A stretch of 64,000 nucleotides of DNA from Terebella lapidaria (Eukaryota > Annelida > Polychaeta > Terebellida > Terebellidae), in NCBI GenBank assembly GCA_949152475.1, contig OX424568.1, positions 26,449,667-26,513,666 of the forward strand, written 5' to 3'. Made by a program: the position numbers and the translations under genes. Positions 22,383 to 32,663 of this stretch are shown here, in pieces (the stretch's first letter is position 1; every line of letters begins with the position of its first letter). The notes under the pieces were generated by a model that was not told the DNA's origin, did no database searches, and saw only the letters and a list, made by a program, of their open reading frames with translations.

Positions 22383-23254
22383 TTGTGAGTATGCTTTATC
22401 TTGCGAGTATGTTTTATCTTGTGAGTATGCTTCATCTTGTGAGTATGTTTTATCTTGCGAGTATGTTTTATCTTGTGAGTATGCTTCATCTTGTGAGTAT
22501 GTTTTATCTTGTGAGTATGCTTTATCTTGTGAGTATGCTTCATCTTGTGAGTATGCTTCATCTTGTGAGTATGTTTTGTCTTGTGAGTATGTTTTATCTT
22601 GTGAGTATGCTTCATCTTGTGAGTATGTTCTCTTGTGATTATGCTTTATCTTGTGAGTATGCTTTATCTTGTGAGTATGTTTTATCTTGTGAACATGCTT
22701 TATCTTGTGAGTATGCCTTATCTTGTGAGTATGCCTTATCTTGTGAGTATGCTTTATCTTGTGAATATGCTTTATCTTGTGAGTATGCTCTATCTTGTGA
22801 ATATGTTTTATCTTGTGAGTATGCTTTATCTTGTGAGTATGCTTAATCTTGTGAGTATGCCTTATCTTGTGAGTATGCCTTATCTTGTGAGTATGCCTTA
22901 TCTTGTGAGTATGCTTTATCTTGCGAGTATGTTTTATCTTGCAAGTATGCTTTATCTTGTGAGTATGCTTTATCTTGTGAGTATGCTTTATCTTGTGAGT
23001 ATGTTTTATCTTGTGAGTGAGTATGCCTTATCTTGTGAGTATGCCTTATCTTGCGAGTATGCTTTATCTTGCGAGTATGTTTTATCTTGCAAGTATGCTT
23101 TATCTTGTGAGTATGCTTTATCTTGTGAGTATGTTTTATCTTGTGAGTATGCTTTATCTTGCGAGTATGTTTTATCTTGCATGTATGCTTTATCTTGTGA
23201 GTATGCTTTTTCTTGCGAGTATGCTTTATCTTGTGAGAATGATTTGTCTCCCAA
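22383..23254. repeat. 18-bp minisatellite, about 48 units
   Basis: The unit is GAGTATGCTTTATCTTGT with a few third-position-like variants (GTTTTATC, GCCTTATC, TTGCGAG). Because 18 is a multiple of three, both strands read as hexapeptide repeats (EYALSC, MLYLVS, or DKAYSQ on the minus strand). These are consequences of the period rather than evidence of a gene. At the equivalent place in the second duplicated unit (29348-29390) there are only about two units, so the array expanded in place after the duplication. Confidence 0.95.
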
Positions 23255-24040
23255 AATGTGAATATAATTATGTGTGTCTTGATATTTTATGTAAGATACA
23301 TTCTTTCAATATTGCTCCACAACACTGGAGATCCAACAACTACCTCAATTATCGATATTTCTTTGACGAGCGCCCCTATCTCAATATGATTTTTTTTATT
23401 GTGAATTCAAAGTTCAGATTTCTATGCAACTTGATGAAAAATCCAGATTTCATGAATTTGCAAATCATTGTTAGCATATTTGTCATTTATCATCGGTGCG
23501 CTATGAAATCTGCATCATAACTCACCCATAAATGTCCATACATAGTAACTGGCTTCTCAAGACCATCGGCTGTACACCATACAATCGGGAATTGGCAGAA
23601 GTCAAATACAAAAAAAAAGATATTTATTAGAACGGGAGGTATAGCCAATTCTGTGATTTTCATTAATTACACTTTTTATTCAGTTTTGACAGGGACGAGG
23701 GTATAACAATCTTTACGGTTTTGCATTTCCCCTCCTGTGAATCAGATCTATGATATGGAGGAAACCCTATTGCAGTTAATCACAATATTCAATTATTGGT
23801 TATCTGCGGTCATTGGTTACCAGTTTCAACGACCTAAGATTACAGCGGTAGTTTTCACGATAAGTATACTATCCATTGGGGGTAATACTTCATGAGTTTC
23901 TATCACGCCGGAAACATTTGCATCCCGACAGGTAGACGTTTGCATCGAGATGGAAACATTTACGTCATACGGTATAGTAGTACTTCCGTCATTTGGGGGA
24001 GATCGATTAATGTGATTGTGGCAGTCAGGAGGCATCATGA

Positions 24041-25004
24041 ACTGGGAAGTGCCAAGTGAATATTGACATCCATTATAATCGAATACGATTCATCCAAAAC
24101 TTTCCATTTCCGCATGAGGTCAGTTTTCCAGCACATAAGATTGTTAGTATTGATATAATTAGTAAAAAAGAGATCATTGCAAAAACAGCTACTATTGCAT
24201 GGTGGATCATTGCATGGTGGATCAACTAGCCCATATGGTATTTACGTCCTGTCTGTGCGCGGTAACTTTTAAAAGGAGAAAAGATTATGACGCGGTAACA
24301 CCCAATGCTGGGAGGCAGACCACGCGAGAATGCATGGGCTTTTGTAGGAAGGCCAGTAATAATGTTCACATGTGCATTATTCACTCACATGGTTAAATCG
24401 AGTCAGTTCCCAAATTAATCTGGCACTGATCTATATTCTGTATTTGATAAAACTTTCTTACACAACATAACATCTCCAGTACTCTCAATATTCATCGTAT
24501 TCAGTCGCATTTTCATGCTAAAAACCATTGTAATGTGTATATAGGAAATCATATAGGAAATCAAGTTATATTCTCGAAATCTTGAAAATACTCAAACGTA
24601 TGCAATGACCTTCAAATTCACGTCTGACCTGAAATGTAAATTGGCCTGTGCATACATTTTTTTTAGATAGAGCTTAGGAATGTATTATCAGCATTGAGGA
24701 AGTTATATATGACGACTCTTTTTGTGTCCTTGCACTTGACCTCAACTTGCAATGTGTAAATTGGCTCCTGTATGCAATATGCTTGCAGAACTTTGGAATG
24801 TGCTATGATGATGCAGGAATCTTTTGGTGACCATGGAATTGGCCTCATATGACCTTGTGTGGCATCCTATAAGCAGTACACATGTTTTTGTGCCGTCCCT
24901 TTGCCGACTATATGTATCGTTTATCTAACTAAATGTATGTTCAGTTTTCAGTTTCCCATTCTGCCCAACAGACAAATGCAACTTCTTATATGATAAGATA
25001 TATT
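24041..25004. other. Inserted or unique stretch without a recognisable gene
   Basis: This part of the material that separates the two halves of repeat copy 2 is A+T-rich. Short frames at 24199-24396 (+) and 24663-24848 (-) resemble nothing known to me. Confidence 0.4.
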
Positions 25005-25545
25005 CAGTGGTAGATTCACGTCGGCGCCTGTTCGCCGTCTGATCTGGCTCCCTGTGGCTCCTGCGTTGGTCAAGTCTTTCGACAAGATCAACAAGGGGGT
25101 CATGGCTAGGAAGGATGTGGCTCGTACGGAGTCGACATTCCCGACTAGCCGTGTTCAACCTGAGTCGATCGACACCTACCGAACTTTAGTGTCTGAGGGT
25201 GGCCATCAGACTTCCGTCCCGATCGAAGACCCTACCCTCCACTTGCATCCCCAGAAGCAAGGCACGGTCAGGTAACCTTATGTGAAAAAGGCTCGTCTTT
25301 CTCACTAGCAGACGCTGACTCATCAACTGATTGGGCAACTCTCTTTAACCAATCAGCGATAAGAAAAGTATAGGGCTCATTAGGTTCCTCGAAATAATTT
25401 GGACTAAACAAAGTAATTGCGAATAAATCCGTGACAGTTTCCATAAAATGAGAGAATACTATCGTACGTTTTGTACGATACTCAGGCTGAACCTGGATAG
25501 AGTGAAATAATGATGGAAACAGATTTTGCACTAACATAGTAACAG
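25005..25545 (-). pseudogene. Unassigned coding-like fragment cut by a hAT-like insertion
   Basis: On the minus strand a frame from about 25532 reads MLVQNLFPSLFHSIQVQPEY, ETVTDLFAITLFSPNYF, YTFLIADWLKRVAQSVDESA and SEKDEPFSHKVT, then a stop at 25275. The same frame continues GMQVEGRVFDRDGSLMATL, another stop, then NTASRECRLRTSHILPSHD and LVDLVERLDQRRSHREPD. It is more G+C-rich than its surroundings and looks like former protein-coding sequence. I do not recognise the family. The 25551 end of the hAT-like element sits immediately upstream, so the insertion may have cut the gene. Confidence 0.4.
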
Positions 25546-25550
25546 GGGCG

Positions 25551-26773
25551 GGTTTAGTGGGGGGGGGGGGTGGCCAAGGCCCCCCTCCAAAAAAAAGAAG
25601 GGACAAGAGAAGAAAAAAGAAGGAAAAGGAGAAAAAAGAGAGGGGGGGGGGATTTTTCAAGATAAATTACACCGGGGAGTAGCTTTAACTTCTGGGGCCC
25701 CATGTCGCGAGCAGTGTATTAACTCTATAGCCAACCCACATGTTCTCAATGAAAGCACTTCATGCCCTCCACCTTCTATAATTGATTTGAGAGCATTGAA
25801 TGGCCAAATGGACTTAATCCTTTGATGGGGTCCAAAACCAAGTAAACTTTTATGTCATGTTTCGTGTTTCAACTACAGTGATCATGCATTTATGGGTGTT
25901 AAGTAATGCTTGATAGTTAGACCCAGGAGAACTCTGGGATGCTGTGTTAGGCACGCGAATACCGTCAGCTTCTGGGGCCCTTGAGCGGGCCCCAGACCCT
26001 CGCCCGACTGTGGCTTGCTTCAACTTGCTTAACAACATTTCAGAACTAGGCTTTCCCTCAAAATCCTAGATTTGCCTGAACCAGCCATGCATACACTCTT
26101 TAGGGGGATGGGAAATGGACTAAAGAAAACCTATAAAACACACCACTGCATATCCCTTCAGCTTCTGGGGCCCTCAAGTGGGTCCCAGATTCTCGGTCTT
26201 CACCACCTCGCTTCACGACATTTCATATCTTGGCCTTCCTTCAGAACCTGGATTCACCCTAGATCAGGTATTCATAAACTCTCAAAGGCCATGGATATTG
26301 GACCAAGGAGAGCCCTAGAACACATCATTGGGGATGAATAAACCTTTCATAGTAACATTTCACAAATAGGCCTTTCCTCAAATGTCAAATCTGCTCGGAA
26401 TTAGCCATGCAATAACTTTTAGGGGGAATGGACCAAAGGAAACCTAGAAAAAAACACCAGTGGGCATGCATATCCTTTTAGATTCTGGGGCCCTTAAGCG
26501 AACCTCAGACCCTCGGCCTTCGCCAACTCACTTCACAACATTTCATATCTTCGCCCTCCTTCAGAACCCTCGATCCACCCCAGATTAGGCATTCATAAAG
26601 TCTCCAAGGCCATAATATTGGTCCAAGGAGAGCCCTAGAGCACACCATTGGGGATGCATAAACCTTCAGCGTCTGGGGTCCTTGAGCGGGCCCCAGACCC
26701 CCGGCCGACATGGGCTCGCTTCGCTCGCCATTCTGCCTACCAAAGGTTTTGCCCCCCCTCTCAAAATCCTATA
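25551..26773. mobile_element. Non-autonomous hAT-like element with internal tandem repeats
   Basis: The left end CAGGGGCGGGTTTAG at 25551 pairs with CTATACCTGCCCCTG ending at 26773. AGTAA immediately precedes the left end and follows the right end, a 5-base direct duplication. CAGGGGC-type ends and 5-8-base duplications suit hAT elements. No transposase is present. The interior contains a G run (25559-25570), a purine-rich tract, and four copies of a TTCTGGGGCCCT-centred block at about 25968, 26159, 26481 and 26668. Two copies are followed by ATTCATAAACTCTC / ATTCATAAAGTCTC and ACCAAGGAGAGCCCTAGA. Confidence 0.65.
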
Positions 26774-26890
26774 CCTGCCCCTGAGTAATACATAGTATCA
26801 CTTGGACCAAACCAAGAACTTGAAAAGAAAATACAAAATGTGTTACTGAAAAGATTAAACGATGGGTAAAAATTTGCACGATGCACGCAC

Positions 26891-27320
26891 TTAAGGTAGT
26901 CCGCTCCAAACAGTGAGGGGAGCGGTCAAAGAATTTTTCAAAATAAATGACTGTATTAACAAAATGTAGAGCTTCAAAATGATATATTTTATAGAGTAAC
27001 TGATCAACATCCTAAAACTGAAAAGAAAATAGGGGGTCACCGTATCCGTTCTCTTGGAAAACAAGATGCAAGATGTGAACATGGGCAAAAATTTGTAAAA
27101 ATTTGTAAAAAATAACATAAATTAAGTAATTTTAGTGAATGTATGTGATTTTTGATCGAATATATCGAAAAAAACCAGCACGGTGTCCCCTATTTTCTTT
27201 TCAGTATTAGAATGCTGATCAATTACTCTATAAAATATGTTATTTTGAAGAGAAAATATTCAAGATATAACTTTTAAAATTTGACTTTTTTACCTCCCTG
27301 TTTGTAGCGGACTACTTTAA
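26891..27320. mobile_element. TTAA-flanked foldback element, 430 bp
   Basis: TTAA at 26891 and 27317 bracket ends reading GGTAGTCCGCTCCAAACAG and, on the other strand, AGTAGTCCGCTACAAACAG. Similarity continues inward for about 150-170 bases (TATTTTATAGAGTAACTGAT and ACTGAAAAGAAAATAGGGG on both arms), so it can fold into a long hairpin. A TTAA target is typical of Kolobok and piggyBac superfamilies, and the ends do not start CCC as in most piggyBac elements, so Kolobok is my preferred guess. No transposase is present. Homology to repeat copy 1 resumes directly after it. Confidence 0.75.
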
Positions 27321-28319
27321 CATGGAGGGATTAGTTGCCAGGGTAAAGTAATGATGGCGACACTGTATCGTTAGCATAATTGAGCGGGGTCTTCATCGGT
27401 CGTTAATGTCCATATAGGGTGTGGAATCGATTCCATGAACTGCTCTTTACATGCGTTGAAGTTCACCAAGCACATGTATGTATGATTGGCCTTGCTGAAA
27501 TCACCAGCAAATTACTCATGCAGCAATTAGTCTTTAATGGGTATCATTACCATGTGGCCTGGTGAAGGGGTTTCAATGTGCAAAAATAATTTTTTCGAAC
27601 GTGAACAAATTATGACTAATTGTTGCGATTGTTTGGTTGACGCATAACGATTATTCAAAAGAATGAAAAATGTGAATTGAGCCAGACAAATCTAGCTTAT
27701 CAGTTGTTCCGTTCACAAACAATGCTGCTTTGTGATCGATATCGCTTGAATAAAACAACTCGCTAGTATCATACATTCATGTGCATAGATCGTAGCGCAT
27801 TTTCACAACTTCCAGATGCGTTTTTCTCACGATTTTTCATGCACATATGTTTGCTTCGATACCAACAGCCCTTGCAACATGAAATATATATATATACTAG
27901 TAATCAAATGTTACTTTGTAAATGTAACATTATTTATTATATGTTATGATAATTGACAAATGTATAACGGCGGATACACCATATTGGTCAGGACAGGACC
28001 CAAGAGCAATATCCATAACAACGCAGGCTAGTTATCTTCATCACATCTTTAGTAACCACGCCCAACTACCTAAGTACAATATTGTGCAAGTTCAGGTGCA
28101 CAGTGGCGTTGAATCGTGACAAAAGCAATAAAAGAGGTAATATGTCACTACCACGTGTCCAATAAACATTGACGACCCAATCACGTCTGTGCCTGTCTTG
28201 GTCAAATATATGTAATCTGTAGACTGAAACATAGCACCAACGGTGCTGTAACTTACCTATTTCGTTGGGTTGTTTTGGATATTTAAAACACTAGTACTCG
28301 GTAGTCGTTCAGTTGTATA

Positions 28320-28465
28320 TTGGTTCCATCAAGTGTACAGTAGAAACAATTGTCTGCCTCTGATGACGCCAATGTGTATTTGGATAAGATGTCGGTCGTG
28401 TTTTATTTCTATTCCAAAAGTGTTTTATTTTTTATATTCATCATCACATTCCTGTGGTTTTTCCT
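28320..28465 (+). repeat. Dispersed ~170-bp repeat, copy 3
   Basis: GGTTCCATCAAGTGTACAGT, CTGATGACGCCAATGTGTAT and GTCGTGTTTTATTTCTATTC match copy 2 at 21290 and, less closely, copies at 12866 and 55757. It was duplicated as part of the larger unit. Confidence 0.75.
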
Positions 28466-29690
28466 GGTAAAAGGAACATTTTAATTTGAGCCCCGTCTAT
28501 GTAGTAACCAATGGCTCCACTTGTTCTGGATCATATATCACATAATCTCGAGGCAACATACGTTCGTTGAAACCCTTTCAATGGTATATTCATTTTCAAG
28601 ACATTTGCTTCTCAAAATTTTTCAAGGTGTATGACAATATTGAATATAAAACATTCAACATCGCCCACGGATCGGGAAGAAAAGTCCCAGATCCAGATGA
28701 GCAAACCCTGACCATCTGTACGGTCATACGATACTACAGAATCTATATTATGTAATCAATTAGTAGTCCAGAATCTCAATATTTGAAAAAAATAAGAAAT
28801 ATCCCATTGGCTGTATAACAGTTTGATATATGTCATTACTTTTGGGTGGCTCCAAATTATAGGATGACACGGTAGGTTCTGGTCATTTCATGTCAGAGGT
28901 AGTGTCACCAAAATAGTTACCATCATATCAAATGTATTCCTATACTCGTGCTACAGGCCGAAGCTCCAATGTTTAATGGTACCTCTGATGACAGATTTAC
29001 GCATTTTCCATGTGGACATGGTACCTGTCTTAAGGCCTAACTTGTGCCAAATTGACAAATTATGAAGTGGGACATTTTGACAACTACTCGAGTAAAGTTG
29101 CAGTTGGAGGTAACTCGATTTGTTTGATTGTAATTGTTTTGAACATGATTCTAACATACAATATTTGATAAAATATTCTGGTGTTAAGTGTAATAAGATA
29201 CCAAGATATAATTCAGCAAAACGATTCATGGCGATTACTATTCTGTAGCATGGCAAGAAAAAAAGCAGCACTAACCTGGCAACATGTTCGTTTAATGTCA
29301 TCCCGATCACATATTTTAGTCCACATAATGAACATGTGACGATAATTGTGAGTATGTTTTATCTTGTGAGTATGCATTATCTCCACAAATGTGAATATCA
29401 TTATGTGTGTTTTGATACTTTATGCATGATACCTTCTTTCAATATTGCTCCACAACACTGGAGATCCGACAACTACCTCAATTATTAATATTTCTTTGAC
29501 AATATGAATTCTCAATATGATTTTCTTATTGTGAATTCAAAGTTCAGATATCTATGCAACTTGATGAAACATCCAGATTTCATGAATTTGCAAATCATTG
29601 TTAGCATATTTGTCATTTATCATCGGTGCGCTATGAAATCTGCATCATAACTCACCCATAAATGTCCATACATAGTCACTGGCTTCTCAA

Positions 29691-30055
29691 CCCAAAAGGG
29701 ACGCTTCAGGGTTCCAAACTTGGAACATACCTCTCACTTTCAACATCTTCACGAATGATCTGTTGAACTTAATAATCTCTGAATGTAATAAATATAACTA
29801 CGCGGACGACAACACAATTTTATATTCCACGACAATCATGTAAATGTGAAGTTAAAGTTGAAATATGTTACTGCTTAAACGTTCAGTTCGTTTAGTGATA
29901 ATTTTATGTGAGCAAATCCCAATAAACTCCAGTAATTACTTTCAGCAGACATTATGACGATAAATATTACCGCTGTACCAATTGTGAACTTATTGGGAGT
30001 CCATAACTCTCTTAACTTTAATATTCATAAATCACAATTGTATTAAAAAAAACGG
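29691..30055 (+). mobile_element. LINE reverse transcriptase fragment (CR1/Jockey-like)
   Basis: Starting exactly at the end of the duplicated unit, the plus strand reads GTLQGSKLGTYL, and after a frame change FNIFTNDLLNLIISE and NYADDNTILYSTT, which include the PQGS-like and YADD catalytic boxes of LINE reverse transcriptases. Further on, INITAVPIVNLLGVHNSLNF in yet another frame fits the region after the catalytic core. At least two frame changes are needed, so it is a relic. Both the 5' part and the 3' end of the element are absent. Confidence 0.75.
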
Positions 30056-30064
30056 GTTTTAAGT

Positions 30065-31892
30065 CAGGCCCGTAGCCAGGATTTTTCTGAAGGGGGGGTG
30101 GTTACCAAAAAAATAAGAAGGCTTTATATTGCATGTGAAAAAGCGAAGCGAGCGTAGCGAGCGCTCGTCATATGCGCTCTGGGGGTTCGGGGGGCGGCGT
30201 AAGAAGAAAATTTTTGAATTTGTTTGCTCACAGAACACTTCTGAGGTATACTTCAGAGTTAATTATTAACATGTGTATGTCAAATATTTGGAATCAGATA
30301 CACATATTTGTAACATTAGCCCAAGGGCTAAGAAAGGTTAAGAAAGTTTACCGGAAAATATATATTTCAGATATTAGCCTTTTGTCCCATGACCTCAAAA
30401 GTAAGGTTGTTGGTCAATTCGAGGTCACGAGAATATCCAGCATATATCATTTATCATGTTTATAGTATGTCCACAACTGATTCCTAAGCTGTAAAATCGA
30501 TAATAAGCGAGATATTAGCCATTTTGTGATCTCGACCTTGAAAGTGAGTCAGAGGTCAAATTCAAGGTCACGAGAATATTCAGCATATATCATTTCCTAT
30601 ATGTCCACAATTGATCCCTAAAGTGTAAAATCGATAATAAGTGAGATATTAGCCATTTTGTCCTGTGACCTTGAAATGAGGTCAAAGGTCAAATTCAAGG
30701 TCATCAGAATATTCGACATATATCATTTTCTATATGTCCACAATTGATTCCTAAGCTGTAAAGTCGATAATAAGCGAGATAATAGCCATTTTGTGCTCTG
30801 ACCTTGAAACTGAGGTCAGATGTCAAATTCAAGGTCACGAGAATATTCAGCATATATCATTTCCTATATGTCCACAATTGATTTCTTAGCTGTAAAACTT
30901 TGTTCTCTGACCTTGAAAATGAGGTTAAACGTCAAATTCAGGTCACCAAAATATTCAGCATATATCGTTTTCTATATCATGTATATGTTCACAATTGATT
31001 CCTAAGCTGTAAAGTCGACAATAAGTCATTTTGTAAAGTCGCTACGTAGTCATTTTGTCCTTTGACCTTGAAATTCAGGTCAAAGGTAAAATTCAAGGTC
31101 AAGAGAATAATCTGTATATATCGTTCCCTGTATGTTCACAATTGATTCCTAAGCTGTAAAATCGATAATAAGCAAGATATTAGCCATTTTGTCCTGTGAC
31201 CTTGAAAATGAGGTCAAAGGTCAAATTCAATGTCATGAGAATATTCAGTCCACAATTGATTCCCAATCTAATTTTAATATTAAGTGAGATATTTGGAAAA
31301 ATGTGCCCCATTATAAAGCATAGGAGGATTTAACATGAGAAAGTCCCATTTGGGACCAGTCGAGAAAATGAAAATGGCCGCCACATGCAGACCGGCGATT
31401 CAGGGCCAACCAAACTTATACACATCACAGAGGTATATGAGAGCAATCTTCAAAAATCTGAACTGTCTGAACAGTTTTTGAGAAAATGGCCGCCAAAGTC
31501 AGAAATCAGCCGTTTTTCTTCGAAAATGGCCGCCATTTTGAAAAAAAAAAGCGAAAATAAAAAAAACAAAAAATACCTCCTTTTCAAAATATGTTTAGAC
31601 ATTTTTGTGCAAAATTTCAGAAAGATTCACCTGTAAACTTTAAAGATATGGTCTGATAACCAATAGGTTATCAGACCATAGGTCCGGTATCCTAAAAAAT
31701 CACTTGTCACACAATTACACTTGTAATGCTAAACATGGTCCATTTATTCTCATCTCTCATTCATACATCATATTACGATATTACAATATTGACATCAGTT
31801 TTCAGGGGGTTACTTTCCAGGGGGGGGGGGGGCCGATTACGCGTAACTCCCGTAACCCCCTCCCCCCCCCCCCCCCCCTGCCTACGGGCCTG
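30065..31892. mobile_element. Non-autonomous DNA element with CAGGCCCGTAG ends
   Basis: CAGGCCCGTAGCCAGG at 30065 is answered by CCTGCCTACGGGCCTG ending at 31892. Both ends border G- or C-runs (30091-30097, 31819-31832 and 31859-31878). The interior holds 134-bp tandem repeats (30400-31250), a block rich in AAAATGGCCGCC motifs (31368-31535), and a perfect hairpin (ATGGTCTGATAACC arms) near 31647-31679. No transposase frame was found, so it would rely on another element. The superfamily is uncertain; hAT-like ends are my best guess. Confidence 0.6.
30400..31250. repeat. 134-bp tandem repeat, about 7 units
   Basis: GGTCAAATTCAAGGTCAC-like anchors lie at about 30412, 30554, 30687, 30821, 30930, 31084 and 31219. 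Typical spacing is 133-135, with one short and one long interval. Each unit carries AGAATATTCAGCATATATCA, CACAATTGATTCCTAAGCTG, GATATTAGCCATTTTGT and TGACCTTGAAA blocks. The AAGGTCA and TGACCTT half-sites resemble nuclear-receptor half-sites, but this may only reflect the repeat consensus. Confidence 0.85.
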
Positions 31893-32414
31893 TCGTTCTA
31901 CCAGATATCGTCAACTGTGAACGTAGAAGAGTTGAATCGTGAGTCGTCCAGGCTGAACGAAACCGATATATGCCCCTAGAACAGCAATTCGATCTCACAG
32001 GTGACATAAGTGTACTTTCTATTACTAAGACCTCTGCAAAAAGCGTTTCAAGTGCCAAGCATATGAAGGTGCATACAAAAAAACATTATAGGAATCTAAC
32101 GAAAATGGTGTTTTCACTCAGCATATCACCAAAGAGTATAGGAACACTGTTCCTATACTCTTTGATATCATGGTGGGGTTATGTTATGGGCACATCCCAT
32201 ATACAATGGCTATTTAAATCAATGTTGAATGGTCACCCTTCGGCGGCAGTTATCGCATACTCAAGGTAAATTTTCAGCTTAGTCATTATATATAGATTCA
32301 TTTTTGAGAGACCATAGTGCCTTAGATGTTGCGTGATGAGTATGAATATATAGCATGACACACGGGATTTTTGCCATTTCGACTTGAAAGAAGCAGGGGC
32401 GAAAATACAACGAT
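31893..32414. other. Stretch without an assignable gene; one perfect hairpin
   Basis: 32133-32165 is a perfect inverted repeat, AAAGAGTATAGGAAC with a 3-base loop. Short plus-strand frames (31970-32269) are not recognisable. Confidence 0.5.
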
Positions 32415-32663
32415 AATAATTATAATCAGATTTATTTAACGACGGTCCATGATGATAGGCAATTCTGCCTGTCTACCCTATCCACCAGCGGGTGACAATT
32501 TAGAATTTGGAAAGCACATTCGAATGGAGAAGCCTTTGCGGTGCCTGGATGAAAAGTCCACCTACTTTGTGCCGGTGACGGGGATCGAACCCGCGTCACC
32601 TACCGCCTCTGAGCTTCGTTGCTTCAAGAGCCACTGGTCCCATCCACTCGGCCACAGAGGCGG
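32415..32663 (-). mobile_element. tRNA-derived SINE
   Basis: On the minus strand the head reads GCCTCTGTGGCCGAGTGGAT, with an RNA polymerase III A box TGGCCGAGTGG at 32644-32654 and a B box GGTTCGATCCC at 32581-32591. The spacing and the extra arm between them suit a Leu/Ser-type class II tRNA head. The acceptor halves do not pair, and about 150 bases of non-tRNA body follow, ending in TTAAATAAATCTGATT and an A+T-rich tail. It is therefore a SINE rather than a functional tRNA gene. The family was not identified. Confidence 0.75.

Larger units (their letters stand above)
19790..23555. repeat. Long duplicated unit, copy 1 (about 3.8 kb)
   Basis: The order of landmarks is a GACCATCG-TGTACACCAT opening, CAACGACCTAAGAT at 20105, ATTAGTTGCC at 20325, GTCTGTGCCTGTCTTGGTCA at 21145, the ~170-bp dispersed repeat at 21290, AAAGTTGTAGTTGGAGGTAA at 22140, the 18-bp minisatellite at 22383, and CTCCACAACACTGGAGATCC at 23310. 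It ends at CATAGTAACTGGCTTCTCAA. The same order recurs in 23556-29690. A perfect hairpin, CAGAAACCCAT with a 7-base loop, lies at 19814-19842. No protein is recognisable in the unit. Confidence 0.8.
23556..29690. repeat. Long duplicated unit, copy 2, interrupted by about 3.3 kb of insertions
   Basis: 23556-24040 repeats the opening of copy 1 (ACAATCGGGAATTGGC, CGACCTAAGATTACAGCGG, TTTGCATCGAGATGGAA). Homology resumes at about 27317 with AACATGGAGGGATTAGTTGC and continues through GTCTGTGCCTGTCTTGGTCA (28186), the ~170-bp repeat, TGCAGTTGGAGGTAACTCGA (29098), a two-unit stub of the 18-bp minisatellite and the CATAGTCACTGGCTTCTCAA end at 29690. The material between 24041 and 27316 is foreign to copy 1 and includes a hAT-like element and a TTAA-flanked element. 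Confidence 0.8.

Noticed and set aside
22385-23520. Hexapeptide-repeat proteins (MLYLVS, EYALSC, DKAYSQ) on both strands
   Set aside because: The 18-base period keeps all frames of the unit repeating, and the homologous site at 29348 has only about two units and no frame.
32573-32663. Functional tRNA-Leu/Ser gene
   Set aside because: The A and B boxes are good but the acceptor halves do not pair and a SINE body follows.
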